64,000 nt of DNA from assembly GCA_024811115.1 (NCBI GenBank), contig JAKOGH010000736.1, positions 62,001 through 126,000 of the forward strand, read 5' to 3'. The DNA comes from Terana coerulea. Lineage: Eukaryota; Basidiomycota; Agaricomycetes; Polyporales; Phanerochaetaceae. This document shows, piece by piece, positions 16,089-28,132 of this stretch. A program made the translations under genes and the position numbers. A model generated the notes under the pieces. That model did no database searches and was not told where the DNA came from. It saw nothing but the letters and a program-made list of their open reading frames with translations. Numbering within the stretch: position 1 is the first letter of the stretch; each line of letters begins with the position of its first letter.

Positions 16089-16547
16089 ATCTGTTCTCAG
16101 AATTTAGTTGATTCAACAGACCACATCATTCCTGCGAGGACATACTGGAAGATGGTCGTCGTAGTTGGGGGAGGTCTGGCGCCCGTGCGTCATGCTCCAG
16201 GCGGTGTTTAAGGAGGGCTTTGTGGCGTTTTGATGGCGGCGTTTGCCGGTACGTACATGCAATGTGACGTGTCTGGATCTTGGCTTGTTCACTTCGATGA
16301 TATCGATCGCCAGCCCTTTGCTTGGAGTACTGACCTCATCTGTTGAGTCACACAGAAGACCGACCCTTGGCAATCCATCGCGCGCACACAAACGTCTCGC
16401 CGTCCATTGGCTGGGCAAAGGATGGACCGCAACGCAAGGTAGAAGCCCCGTGAGCGGGGAGAGTACATAATGCCTGGGGCACCGCAGAACCATCGCTTCA
16501 TCCACTCTCCCACCTCCCATCGCCTTCGCACACCCATCGTCTTCACC
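16089..16547. promoter_or_regulatory. divergent intergenic region
   Basis: 459 bp between the starts of the proline-rich gene (minus) and the HHE gene (plus). Overlapping ORFs on both strands here look like shadows. No clear regulatory motif identified. Confidence 0.35.
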
Positions 16548-17295
16548 ATGTCGGGCCAACTCGACGTCTGCACGGAGATCAAGCTCGACCATGACAACGT
16601 CCGCGACCTCTACCAGAGGTTCAAGGCCGCCACCGACGAGCACGAGAAATGGCGCATCGCCAACACCATCATCCGCGAGATGGCAGTTCACTCGGATGCC
16701 GAGGAGCTCTCCGTTTACAAGGAGTACGCTCGTCTCGGCCTCGGCGACGCCGCTGAGCACAATAAGGGTGCGTCTACGGCATATATGCGTGCGCTTTTCA
16801 ATGTATTCATTAATAACAGAGGAGCATGCCGAGGTGAAGAAGCTCGTCTACGAGGCCGACAGCAAGAACTTTGACTCCCCCGACTACGATGCCATCCTGA
16901 CCAAGGCCTTCACCGCCTTCGATGAGCACGCCAAGGAGGAGGAGAACGACCAGTTCGCTCCCCTCAAAGCCAAGATCTCTGCTGACGAGAATGATGTAAG
17001 CCCTGTTCACCGTTGTCACAGCTCGTGCTTGTGCTCATTTATGACACGCAGAAACTCGCGCGCGACTTCCTCAAGGCACGTAAGATGGCACCTCCGCGGC
17101 CTCATCCCATGGCCCCGCAATCCGGCGGTATTGCTCAAAAGCTCGCCGGCATGCAGGCTAACGTGCACGACAAGGTATGTCTCTTCCACGCGACATTGAG
17201 CATGATGCATGATGGTTTACCGAGCTACGCAGGTCATCGAGACAGTCCAGGGTCGCGACTTTGTTGACCTCAAGCTCACGCATCCTGGCATTTGA
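16548..17295 (+). CDS. hemerythrin-like HHE cation-binding protein
   Basis: Exons 16548-16767, 16820-16995, 17052-17174 and 17233-17295 splice to 193 residues in frame. The four-helix pattern of metal ligands is visible: LDHDNVRDLYQRF, MAVHSDAEELSVY, EEHAEVKKLVYE, FDEHAKEEENDQF. Such folds bind a non-haem di-iron centre; fungal roles are poorly defined (oxygen, NO or iron sensing have been proposed for the family). It has no signal peptide or membrane segment, so it is probably cytosolic. The residues after the fourth helix (PRPHPMAPQSGG...) look like a flexible tail. All introns are canonical GT-AG. Confidence 0.88.
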
Positions 17296-17989
17296 TTAGG
17301 CCTTGCACAGATCCATTGCGTGTTGTAACATGCTGGAGAAAAGGAACTGTACTTCTAGTGTAACACTACATCTGTAACAACGCCAACCTGGAAGATGTAC
17401 GATACAGGCACGTTCGAACTTCACAGCTGTCGGGCGATCTCCTGAGCAATTAGGATTTGAGCACGACGATGACACCCCTGCGTTGAGTATTGGTGCCGTC
17501 GCTCTAGATGAGGTCTTCTTGAGACTGCATTGCTGTGATGTGAAGGTCTCGGGGAGTGGCCCGTCCCGCTGGCGGTCGTCGTGTCCACGGACATGCAAAG
17601 GTCGCGCCGCGCTGGATTCGTGGTAAATAAATGCTGATACATTGCAGAATAGTTATCTGACCTCCCAATGGTAGCACAAATAATGCATAATCTCGGGCTG
17701 CACTGGAGGAGGAGTATCAGACTTGTTTGGTCGTGTTTGATTCCGAAGTCCCGCCTGCCAAATCCGGGGGCAGTGATCTGATCAACTCTACCTCAACCAA
17801 AAGTTACGATCCATTAACCTGTGCTGTCAGTGAAGTAGAAACCCGAGGGCCTGAGGTAGGACTTAACAGCAGTGTCACTGTCACAGGAAAAAATGACGTC
17901 CAGACTAGGAACTCTCACGCTGACTTTGTACACAATAAGCGCGTTCTACTCGAGAACGGCCATCATACCCGTACGAACAGGGACATAAA
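17296..17989. other. intergenic with an AROM-derived snippet
   Basis: About 700 bp between the HHE stop and the tandem promoter repeat. No gene recognised; an ORF at 17727-18002 has no features. It contains the 41-bp piece described at 17548-17588. Confidence 0.5.
17548..17588 (+). repeat. 41-bp ectopic copy of AROM coding sequence
   Basis: 17548-17588 matches 14799-14839 (shikimate dehydrogenase part of AROM) at 40 of 41 positions, same strand (ctcggggagtggcccgtccc... start). Flanks are unrelated. It is out of any gene, so it looks like filler DNA or a small templated insertion. Confidence 0.8.
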
Positions 17990-18236
17990 GACCGAAAACT
18001 GAAGATTTGACAGTCGCGAGGTGTGTCTGAGTCACTGTCAGTAGAATGCCAGTATGCCGACGCACTCACACATACATCATACCAGATATAAAACAGCCAG
18101 CTTTACGTCCCAAGACCGATAACTGAAGACTCGACAGTCGCAAGGTGTGTGTCTGAGTCGCTGTGAATAGAATGACAGTATGCCGACGCACTCACATATA
18201 CACCATATTAAAATATAGAACAGCCAGCTTTACGCT
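17990..18236 (+). repeat. tandem duplication of a ~120-bp promoter segment
   Basis: Two direct copies, 17990-18112 and 18114-18236, match at roughly 85-90 percent (gaccgaWaactgaagaYt..., cagtatgccgacgcactcac, acagccagctttacg). The second ends two bases before the start codon of the TPR-CHAT gene. The first keeps a good TATA box (atataaaacag at about 18083); the second has a weaker tatagaac. The core promoter and 5' UTR appear duplicated. Confidence 0.85.
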
Positions 18237-18238
18237 TC

Positions 18239-21200
18239 ATGCCAGACAACGAAAATCTGGATACTGTAGAACAGCACCGACGGGCTTTGGCGTCACGTCG
18301 TCCAGATGATGAATATTATCCAACATATCTGTTTAATCTCGCGGATGCGTTACACGCCCGCTTCCTCGCCACGACCATCATATCGGACCTCGATGGAGCC
18401 ATTCAGTGTTATCAAAGAGTTCTATCGATTTCCCCTGCCCCTGCAAATCTCGACCCATGGCTTGTCTTCCATTATCTCGCTAATGCCTACACCTGTCGCT
18501 TTGGGCTGTACAGAAAGATTGCGGATTGCCACGAAGCCGTTGTATGCCATGAAAAGGCTCTTGCGCTACGACCACCAGGGCACCCAAAGCGGAGCGACTC
18601 ACTCAGTGACCTAGCCGACATGCTATTTGTCCGTTTCGACTGTGGTCGCCAAATCCAGGATTTAGAGGAGTGTATTGCACTGTATCGTGAAGCCCTGATC
18701 CTACGTTCCTCTGGGCACTCAGACTGGCAATCCACCTTGAACAACCTGGCAACTGTCTTAGGCACCCGTTTCGACCAAACCGGCCACGTGCAGGACTTGG
18801 ACGAGTCTATCACATTAAGACGCGAGATCCTGGTGCTCGGCCTTCCTGACCACCCTAATCAACACCTATCCCTCGAATACCTAGCAATTGCTCTGGTTAC
18901 CCGCTTTGATCGCGTGGGTCGTATTGAGGATTTGGATGAGTCCATCGCATTGCACCGTCAGTCTTTGGCGTTGCGTCCTCAGGGTCACTCGGAACGCCAC
19001 TGCTCTCTCAGCGCCATAGCAAATTCGCTGCGTGTCCGCTTTGACCGGACTGGGAAAATGAAGGACCTGGTGGAATCCGTTGCGTTGCAGCGTGAGGCCT
19101 TAGTGCTGCGTCCTCCCGGACATCCTAACCACCTCGGCTCTTCAGGAAACCTCGCAATCACCCTACGTACCCTTTTCGTCCAGACAGGTCATGTGGAGCA
19201 TCTTGAGGGGGCGATTAACCCTTGAGCGTAGGGTCCTGGCCATGCGTCCTCCCGGAGAACGTGACCGACACATCTCCCTTGGAAATCTAGCACTTGCTCT
19301 AAGCACCCGATTTTTACCACACAGGCCAAGTGCAAGATCTGGAGGAGTCCATCGCGCTGGAACGCGAAGCCCTAGCGCTGCGTCCTCCTAGACACCCAAA
19401 TCGGCACTGCTCGCTCGCAAATCTAGCAACTTCTCTTCGTACTCGATTCGACCAAACTGGCCAGATGCAAGATTTGGAGGAGTCTGTCGCGTTGGACCGC
19501 GAGGCCCTGGCGGCTTTACATCCTCCCGAGCACCCTCACCGCCATGTATCCCTCAGCGGCCTCGCACGTGCTCTGCGCACCCGTTTTGATCATACTAGAC
19601 AGATGGAGGATTTGGAGGAATCCATTGTGTTAGGTCGCGAGGCCCTAGCGCTGCGTCCCCCTGGTCACCCCGACCGACCGAGCTCCCTGGATAACCTAGC
19701 CATTTCTCTACGCACCCGTTTTGATTCGACTGGGCAGGTGAAGGATTTGGAGGAGTCCGTTGAACGACATCGGGAGGCACTAGCGCTGCGCCCTCCAGGG
19801 CACCCTAACCGTCATCTCTATGTTGGTGACTTAGCAACTGCGCTGCGAGGCCGGTTTCGTTGCACTGGACAGATGCAAGACCTTGAAGAGTCTCTCGCTC
19901 TGCAGCGTGAGGCCCTGACGTTGCGGCCTCCTGGACACCCCGAACGGCATTATTCGCTCAGAAACCTGGCAAATGCAGTGTACGACAGCTCCGAGTACGC
20001 TACGGAAGGACCATAGAAAAAGAGAGATTGTCGACGAGTCCCTGGGATTACTGGAATCTTGTGCAACCAATGTCGCGCACTCTGGTCCACTCTCTGCGCA
20101 GCTCGACGCTGCTTCATACTGGGCACACCGCGGACGGCGAGAGCAGCATCCTTCTACACTGAAAGCCTATCAGACATGCATGGAGCTTTTAGAACGTGCA
20201 CTGGTAACATACCCCACTCTCGAGATGCAGCACCAACTCGTCCACGAGAACAGCTCGCTACCCCCGAAGGGTGCATCATACGCAATCGAGCAAGGGAATC
20301 TCGCGGCTGCCGTGGAGATCCTTGAACACGGAAGAGCAGTCCTTTGGTCTCAAGTGCGCCGCTTCAGAACCCCACTTGACCGTTTGGCAGAAGAAGATGC
20401 AGAGTTACACCGAGAGTTCACGAAAACAGCACAGAACCTAGATGCTCTCGCAACCTCTTCGAGTCCGTTCGCGAACCGGTCGCACGAGACCAGTGTTATC
20501 CAGCCAGGAGGGGATCAGCTGGGTGCGATGCTGAGGAAAAAGCGAGAGTTATCCGAGAGGCTGAGGATTTTGACCGAAGAAATTCAGCGTAGGCCGGGGT
20601 TCACCGACTTCATGAGGTTGTCACCGTTCCCTACACTCCAAGCGGCAGCAGCAGAGGGGCCCGTAATCATCATCAACCATGACAGATATCGCTCCGATGC
20701 TCTGATTGTCATACATGACTCGAGTCCAGTTCAGGTGCCACTATCGAAGGAGTTCTATCGAGAGATGAAGGGTCTATCGAGGCGTCTTCTGGATCATCGC
20801 AAACAAGGAGACTTGGGCTACAAACCGAAGGCTTACCGCCGAACATTACAGGAGACCCTGGAGAGCTTGTGGGACTTGCTGGTAGGCCCAGTGGTGGATG
20901 CGCTGCAGGCAATAGGAATAGAACGCGGATCGCGCATCTGGTGGTGTCCGACGTCTGTTCTCTGCGGGCTACCAATCCATGCAGCAGGGCCAACTCCAGA
21001 AACCCGAGAGTCAAGGTCAAAGATGTACCTCCCTGACATCTATATTTCCTCCTATACCCCAACTCTTGCTGCCTTGATTGAGACGCGCTCTAATCCAAAG
21101 GACGCGCAAGATGGGCAGACCTCCAGGCTGCTAGCCGTTGGTGAGGTCGACGAGTCGTTGGACAGCGTGAAGCAGGAGCTGGCCGTTGTGCAAAAGTTCC

Positions 21201-21742
21201 AATCGAAGTTGGCCTTGACGGTCGTCAAGGGCCACGATGCAACAGCTCACAAGGTGGTAGAGAAACTGCAGGACGCAAATTGGGTACACCTGGCGTGTCA
21301 CGGCCATCTAGTTCCTGGAGAGCCGTTTCAATCCGCGTTCAAGCTATGTAACGAGGAACAACTCACCCTACTCCAAATCATCCGTTCACGCATCCCGAAC
21401 GCCGAGTTCGCCTTCCTGTCAGCGTGTCATACGGCAGAGCAGACAATCGGGAGCGCGTCTGAAGAGGTTCTTCATCTTGCCGCCGCTATGCAGTTTTCGG
21501 GCTTTCGCAGCGTCGTCGGGACCATGTGGCAGATGAAAGACGAGGATGGGCCGGATCTCGCGGAATCATTCTACCAGGAGATGTTCACCGAGCGAGACGA
21601 GGGCCATTCTCTCGAAGTTGGGTACAAGAGAGCGGCGCGGGCTTTGTGCGCTGCGACGAAGAAGCTGAGGAAGAGGCTGGCAGATACGAAGGCGCCAGAT
21701 GCCCTCGAGAGATGGGTGAACTACGTACATATAGGCGCATAG
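18239..21742 (+). CDS. TPR-CHAT protein, putative cysteine protease
   Basis: Single-exon gene of about 1,165 codons once three 1-nt slips are bridged (near 19216; T5 at 19311-19315; near 19990). The N-terminal two thirds is an array of about eleven 42-residue TPR units (DLEESIALHREALALRPPGH-type). A helical linker follows, then a C-terminal CHAT domain with the expected His (HLACHGH, about 21290) and Cys (FLSACHTAEQ, about 21420). CHAT is a caspase/separase-like fold; TPR-CHAT proteins in bacteria and fungi are linked to regulated proteolysis and self-recognition or cell death. No NACHT or NB-ARC domain is present, so TPRs presumably act as sensor. Substrate unknown. Slips in the repeats could be error or real drift; the CHAT part is intact. 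Confidence 0.85.
18500..19990 (+). repeat. ~126-bp tandem coding repeats (TPR array)
   Basis: Eleven or so consecutive 126-bp units, each coding one 42-residue TPR. Units between 19320 and 19990 are most alike (QDLEES, REALALRPPGHP, NLA, RTRFD-TGQ), the earlier ones more diverged. This suggests recent local unit duplication at the 3' end of the array. Confidence 0.85.
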
Positions 21743-22151
21743 TGGAACTCACGGGCTGTTTTGTATTTTTACAACGATTGATCTGTTGTTGCGTGAACTG
21801 GGTGTTTGAGTGTGGCATCCAAACTCGGTTTGAGGCCCTTCGTCTGGTTGACAACGTAAGTCACCACGTTTACGTTGGCAGACAGTTAATCTTTATGACC
21901 TGTAAGAACCGGAAGACACGTCCGAGAGAGCTCCGAAACTGGGATGGGATCTATGTAACACGTAGGTGCGTTCACTGGATACGGGCGCTTTCCCCTTGGA
22001 TGGAGGCGGTGTCCTCAAAGCTGTACATCTCTGTACCGGCATATGAAGGCGAACGCGGAGGGTTTCCTCGCTTAGACCACCTCGGTTGAGATCGTCCTCC
22101 TGAGTCGGCCTTCACAGGTGTTGAATCTCGGATAACCGCCTTTTGTCTTAA
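21743..22151. other. intergenic, no gene seen
   Basis: About 410 bp between the TPR-CHAT stop and the F-box start. The ORF crossing it (21526-22089) is an off-frame shadow of the CHAT gene. Nothing else supported. Confidence 0.4.
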
Positions 22152-23534
22152 ATGCCAGCAACTACTAGTACTGCCGCCAACCTTCCTCCGGAGCTCTTCG
22201 AAACCATATTACACTTTCACTGTGGGCGTTTCTTGGAGACGTTCGAGGTCCCTGGAGCCTATCGCGACAAACCGCTGCAGCTCACGAGGCACGAACTGGG
22301 CACGCTGGCGCTGACCTGCCGGTACTGGGCCGTCCACTGTCGGCGCAAGCTCTTCGAGGAGCTCACACTCCAGTCTCGGCAGGACGCTGAGACGCTCCTC
22401 GTGTTCGTCGGCACAGACTGCGCGCCCGAGCTGAACGTCGTACGGTCGCTGGAAATGCTCGAGCTGCGGTACACGTTGCTTGAGTGTCCCTGGGTGCACC
22501 GCATCTTCATGGTCGAGGCACTGCGCCACGTCCGGATTCACCTCACGCTTGAAGGTCCCACACCGTTCGCTCCTGATTCCAAGGCCTCCATCATTTCCGG
22601 GCAGCCATCATTCGCCTTGCGCACCGTCCACCACTCCCTGCCACGCCCTCTCCCACCGTCCCGGACGACTATCGCGCGTCTGACGCTCCGGCACGTCGCC
22701 TTCCGCCAGTGCGAGCACGTCAGCGCGGTGCTGCACTCTGTGCGCACAGCGTATGCGCTTCGTCCCGAGTACGTCTTCGAGAGCACGGCCTACGCGGACG
22801 CGGCGCTGCCGACGGGGCGCCCGCGCGCGTACCGCGGGGGGCTCGAGGAGCTGCGTGCGAGTGCGTGCGCGGCGCCATGGCTGCTGCTCCGGTCGCTGCT
22901 GGTTGTGTGGCCACGCAGCGCCGGCGCGGTACCACCACAAAAGAACACGCCTGTTCCGTACATCGACGTGGAGGAGCTGGTGCGGCTGGAGGGCGTGCTG
23001 CGCGCCGTGGCGGAGACAGGTTGGGGCGCCGGTGAGGAGACGACGGGGGAAACTGCGGTCGGTTCAAGTTCACGTTCACCCCGGTGTGGACGCGGAGTGC
23101 GTGTCATTCTTGTTTGTTGAACACTTGAAGACAATTGACCATGAGATTCTACAGCCGAGGGCGCGCATGGGTACTGGCTCTCCGTGTTCTGTGACGGTCC
23201 CGGCGGCGGGTGCGCGCCCGCCTTCCACATCACAATGTCACCCCATGGCTTGGTGCTAGCCGTCACCGCACAGTATGGCGACGCCACCCTCATCACGGAC
23301 CCAGTTGCCTTCTCGCGGTTTGACTGGGAGACGCTCGACGCGGCACTCGCGCGGTTCGGCGAGGCGTTCATCGGGTTCACGCTGAAGGTGACGACGGACG
23401 AGATTCACATGCGCGGGTTTGCACAGATCGTGGTGGAGCGGATGCCCGAGATGAGGACGACAGGAAGGCTAAAGCTGAGATATGTGACCCTGGAAGAATT
23501 CCCGCGCTGGCAAAGGATGGAGGAAGGGACGTAG
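22152..23534 (+). CDS. F-box-like protein, two frame slips near the 3' end
   Basis: The start is followed at once by an F-box core (NLPPELFETILHF, then LGTLALTCRYWAVHCRRKLFEELTL). This is the usual Agaricomycete arrangement with the F-box at residues 8-55 and no clear LRRs. The rest is a long diverged region. Between about 23045 and 23165 the coding frame moves by one base (LRSVQVHVHPGVDAECVSFLFVE) and then returns (GYWLSVFCDGPG...) to end at 23534. Two compensating single-base slips in G-runs explain this. F-box proteins link Skp1-Cul1 ubiquitin ligases to substrates; the target here is unknown. Confidence 0.65.
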
Positions 23535-23873
23535 GTGGATGAGCAAGAAGACTTTCAGTAGTGGCAGGCAAAGCGAAGTGTAGTTGGGGAATGCTATTAG
23601 TGTCCGCACGGCTTAAGCACTTTATCTTGCAGTCGAAAGGGTTACACACTGGCGTCTCTATTCGGAAGACATCTCCTTCAAAGACTTGCGTACCTCCCGT
23701 GATTTCCAGTCTGATCAGGCACTGTTGAGAGGGTACGTTGAGAACAGCAGACGAGCATGATAAACCGAGTAAATTGAGCATATTGCTAGTATGCGTGATA
23801 CAAGTAATCGCCACCGCATCGGCGTTACTGCTTCAAATTGAGTAGATATCCCTACTATGAAAAGAGGCTATGG
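23535..23873. other. convergent intergenic region
   Basis: 338 bp between the stops of two F-box genes facing each other. No feature seen apart from presumed 3' UTRs. Confidence 0.4.
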
Positions 23874-25817
23874 TCAGGAAGCAGCAACAGGAAGTAGATA
23901 TACAACATACTGCGTCCGACCGTTGGCGCCATCTTGAATCACAACAAGAAAATCATCCCCCAGGTAGACCTGGGCCGAGTCGTTCACAATCTTGTCGTAG
24001 GGGATCTGGCGACACGCTAAGCCAGTCTTCAACGGCTCGGGCCACATCCGCTCATCAACGTGGTCAGGCGGGTGTGCTTCAATTCCTCGAACCCTATCAG
24101 CCGCCGCATCTCCAGCTTCTTCGAAAACAATCATGTCCTGTAGCATCCCGTACGGCGACTCGAAGTCGTGCCAGACCAAGCGCCCGCCCTCCTCTTGCTG
24201 GTCGAGCATCTTCAGGACGAGGCCCCGCGTGCCCGAGACCGAGCAGGCGTAGAGGTCGGCCTGGCCGCCGAGGATGCGCGCATAGGGCGCCCAGCGCGCG
24301 AACGGGAGGGTACGCAGCTGCGCGGCCGCGCCAGGGTCTGCGTGGGCTGCAGCGTCGACGTCCATCTCATCCGGTTGTTGGTCTCGGAGAACTGCCCGGA
24401 GTGCTGCGACGGGCATGACAATGGAAAGCCCGGCCTCCGCCAGCAGGTCAAACCGGTCCTCGCCGTTCTGTTCGACGCCGACCCGGATCTGCAGTAGTGC
24501 GGAGGCGGGCGTGCGATGCCAGAGCCCGTCATGGCCTGCCGAGCCAACATCGACTTGAGCAAGCGGCGACCGAGGGTGACAAGTAGGGATGATGTGCACG
24601 TAAGTCGCATCCTCTTTTAGTAGGGGAAGCTCTAGGACGAGAAGCGCGTCTGTGAGGGCATTGCGGTATGGCCGGCGGGTAGGGTTGGGTGGGTATATGC
24701 TGAACACACTGAACCCAGATAGGTCAGGCTCCTCGTCTTCAGGACGTTCAACGGGCAGAACGAAATGCTTCGCATCAATCAGAGCAACCGAACTTGGCTC
24801 CAGCTGCTCTTGCTCGCTGTACATATTCTGGGCCAAATGATTGAGTGCAGATCCCATATGTAAAGGGTGGGCTTACAACAAGAAGTTCGCCCATCTTCCA
24901 GTCCCATATCCAGAACTCCGATTCGGGGGCGAACGCTAGACCACCCTCCTTGAAGACTAGGATGTTCTCGCATACTTCTACGGACTGATGACGTTCGCCG
25001 TCGTCAATTTCTTCAGGATCAATAGCTGACACCGATATGCTGGTAGTTCCCGCGAGTGGGTGAGGTCCACCGGTCAGTGAGGAATAGAGGTGGATATGGT
25101 AGAGATGAGTCAATGCACTAGTCAAGATCAACGTGAGACATTGTATGATATGTTAATTCAAAACGGCGTACTTATAGTCAACAAGAACTAGGAGCTTGGT
25201 CGTATGGTCGTATGCAATCGCAACTGGTGAAAACGTGAGATTGTTGACGACCCATTCCCGAGCAGGTACTCCTCGAAGCCTTGAAGGTGGCTGATGAATA
25301 GTTATCGTCCTGCTGTCTCGCTCGACGTAAACGGAGCCGAAAGCTTTGCAGAACTGGAGACGATTTCTGTTCACGACCTTGTGAAACGTGTCGGTCCACT
25401 GCAGAGTCTTGCATGCCTCCCGCCAGGCCTGGAGGCGGTCCAGGCGCTCCCGGAGAGTTGTGTTGCCGACCGCGGATGAGTCACCGTCTTCGACTTGAGC
25501 AAGGAAACATTCGATTTTGTACTGAAGTAGCGGGGAAGCGTCGATAGTCGAACGGAACGTGCGCGAAACCTGGTCGTCCCGTCTGACGATTAGTGGGTAC
25601 ACAAGACGAATGTATGGCGTACCAGCCTGCACAAAGCGATATCTTGACCGCTGAGATTTCCCAAGATACACTCTATGAGCTCCACGTATATCCCCGCCAT
25701 CGTGCTTGCGGCCTGAGAACTGCCTAGCGACGCGCCGTGCGACGGCGCAAAGTCTGCATGCTCGCCTCGAGCGACGCGCCGTGCGACGGCTTGAAGCCTC
25801 TTGGATGGGTAGGACAT
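23874..25817 (-). CDS. F-box protein of the local expanded family (intact)
   Basis: Exons 25817-25623, 25569-25172, 25117-24877 and 24827-23874 join in frame to 595 residues with GT-AG introns. The F-box is split by intron 1: VELIECILGNLSGQDIALCRLV then SRTFRSTIDASPLLQYKIECF. The LLQYKIEC motif and a later IAYDHTTKLLVLVDY segment are shared with the paralogues at 31-38 kb (ALQYKIECFAAGVE, VYDHTQNLLAVAE). The C-terminal half (SEFWIWDWKMGELLV...) resembles one or two WD/propeller blades. It probably acts as an SCF adaptor; substrate unknown. I chose the start at 25817 because the upstream Met at 25934 would add a tract with no family match. Confidence 0.78.
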
Positions 25818-28132
25818 CGCTGATAAATGTGTGTGAAATAAACGTCGGTGCGCGAGAGTCAAGGCTGAAAGAGAGAATGAAGAGCGGAACACGACAAAAT
25901 GAGCGAGACTTATAGGTAACGCTGTTTGTGACAAAATTCACCATGCAGATGATGCAGTTCACCACCTTTGTGACCTTGCCCAGGTCGATACGTTTGCGCG
26001 ATAGCTACAGGGTGTGGGCGACTCTAAACTTCACCATGAGATATTCGTGCATTGCGGATGGCGTAGGAAACGGAGTGAGCGAGTTTGCGGTATAAATGGT
26101 GGACGCAAGAGAAGAAGCTTAGAAGAAGACACGACCGGACGCGTTGACGCTGGAAGTTCACTCCGACTCGAGTTGAGTGAGTACAAACTGTCCAGTACCA
26201 CTGAGGCATTTAAAACAATTCCAAGGCTCCCATCTCTCGTGCTATAACATGTACGGCAATGCAAATTACTATGATCATTTTTACATGTATTTGGGTCTCA
26301 TACTTTCGCCATGGGTTCAGTTCGTCGAACTAATGCGTACTACTCCAGGTAGTAGTATTTGACTCGATTGCACGCCACCTGCATTCCATGCGACTGGGCA
26401 GCCCACTTCATCTGCCATAGGTCCAGGGAACTATGCTGAAGTCACCCACACCAACGCGGTCCAGTATTGCTCCATGGCCGTCCAGTATATCCATGTTGCG
26501 TAGAAAGGAGTGTAGTAGCGACGCGATAAAGCACGCACATTCACCTGAGAGGGAGGACGCAGCCATATCGAGCTTGTGTCAACGAGACAGGTCCGCCATG
26601 TAGCCGTAGGCCCCAACTCGCCGAAAAGGGTCACCTCACTACCACACCTTGTAGTCATGCGTTCCGAGCATTTCGCAGGAGAATTAGAGGCGGATTGAGT
26701 GCTGGGCATGGTGAGGGGCAGTGGACAGAGTGGACCCGCTAGACCGAGAAGAGTTTAGATTCCAAAGCAGTAGCGTAGGCCAGAAAAGACGACGCACATG
26801 ATCACCTCCTGCCGAGCTGCAGCAGTGCCTATCGCCGCTGGAGGCTAACAATGTGCGGTGGAGCGAGATACACCGCTGCTTTGTCGCCGCTTACGGTGTC
26901 TCCGGCAGGACATGAGTTCACCGCGAGGCCGGCACTACGGATATATGTGAGGCATAGCGAAGACTCGAATTGAACCGCAGTTGCAGGAAGGGGCTCGTAC
27001 GCCGCTGCGCAGCCATACTTTGGAAGCCTGGAAAGACCGGCCGGTGAGAAAGATGTCCGGCACCAGGCAAAGAATGTTTAACGGATCGCGCTGAATCAAC
27101 CTTGCTATACACTCGCTTTACATGGCAGCCGAAGGCCCTTTGTTTGCAGGTGGTCTCTAAATTTCCTGCACTACGCAAGTCATCAGCTTCTGCGGGGTTG
27201 CGCTAAACAACCGACAACGAGGAAAGTCTAAGATACATCGAGAACGTGCCTCAGATGGTGAGCCAAGCTCGTCAGAGGCTTGCTTCGCGGCATTTGCACA
27301 GGCTGTGAGGCGGCCTGAAACCTCGTTCGAGCTGTGCCGCGGGCGACTCCCTGCCCATCTTGGGCTTCATCATCGGTTTGCCATGGCGATACGACCTCTT
27401 GCAGGTCAAACGAAGTACCTATATGGCCCAGGTGGGTGCGATGGCGTACACGCCTGCTCTGACTTCATGCATCATGGAGACTCCTGGGTATCCGCAGTTG
27501 TCCTGCCGTCAGTCCGCTTCCCATGCGGACAAGGTCATCATTTGAGCCGAGCAATGAATTTCCTGGTGATATGAATATCGTTTGAGATGAAGATGCGGTG
27601 AAAACGCTGGAACATACGGTGACGAGACGTTGTCTGGGCCAAGAGACCTGCTGGAGGCTGCAAGGCCACACAGCCTTGCAGTGGCGGAGGTGAAGCAACC
27701 AAGCGCGCGGGATCAAATTCAATTGATGGCGGCCCTGTGATCTCGAGAACGGAGACCGCGATCTTCTGCATTCTCATCGTCAAACCACCCTCGGGATGGT
27801 TGCATCTCTGCAATCTGCAACGTATTCGCAACGGGCAGCCGGTGTGCTTGGACCGAGTGTGCGTGTTCCCACCGGCGGGGTAACGAGCTGACGTGCGGAA
27901 GCAGCCCGAGACATGGCAACAGACGCCGGGGTGGTGCCTGTTGGCCAAATTGGGGCGCGGGTTCCTACTTGTTGGTCCTTTATTGAGGCCTTGTGGTTCG
28001 CCTTCGCGTGCGGGCCTCGTTGTCCTTTGCCCTCCGTTCTCCTCAAAGTACGGCCTGAACGTTTCGCAGTCGCTCCTTTTCCACCACCGCCGTCACTCCT
28101 TCCTTCCCCCCGCCTCGCTCACGACTACCACC
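25818..28132. other. 2.3 kb without a confident gene
   Basis: Only short, poorly biased ORFs. One minus-strand stretch (27538-27780) has a plausible start (MRMQKIAVSVLEITGPP) but no recognisable domain. Nothing resembling tRNA or a TIR element was seen. It may hold decayed gene fragments. Confidence 0.4.

Noticed and set aside
15453..16211. 252-codon plus-strand ORF
   Set aside because: Antisense shadow of the proline-rich gene.
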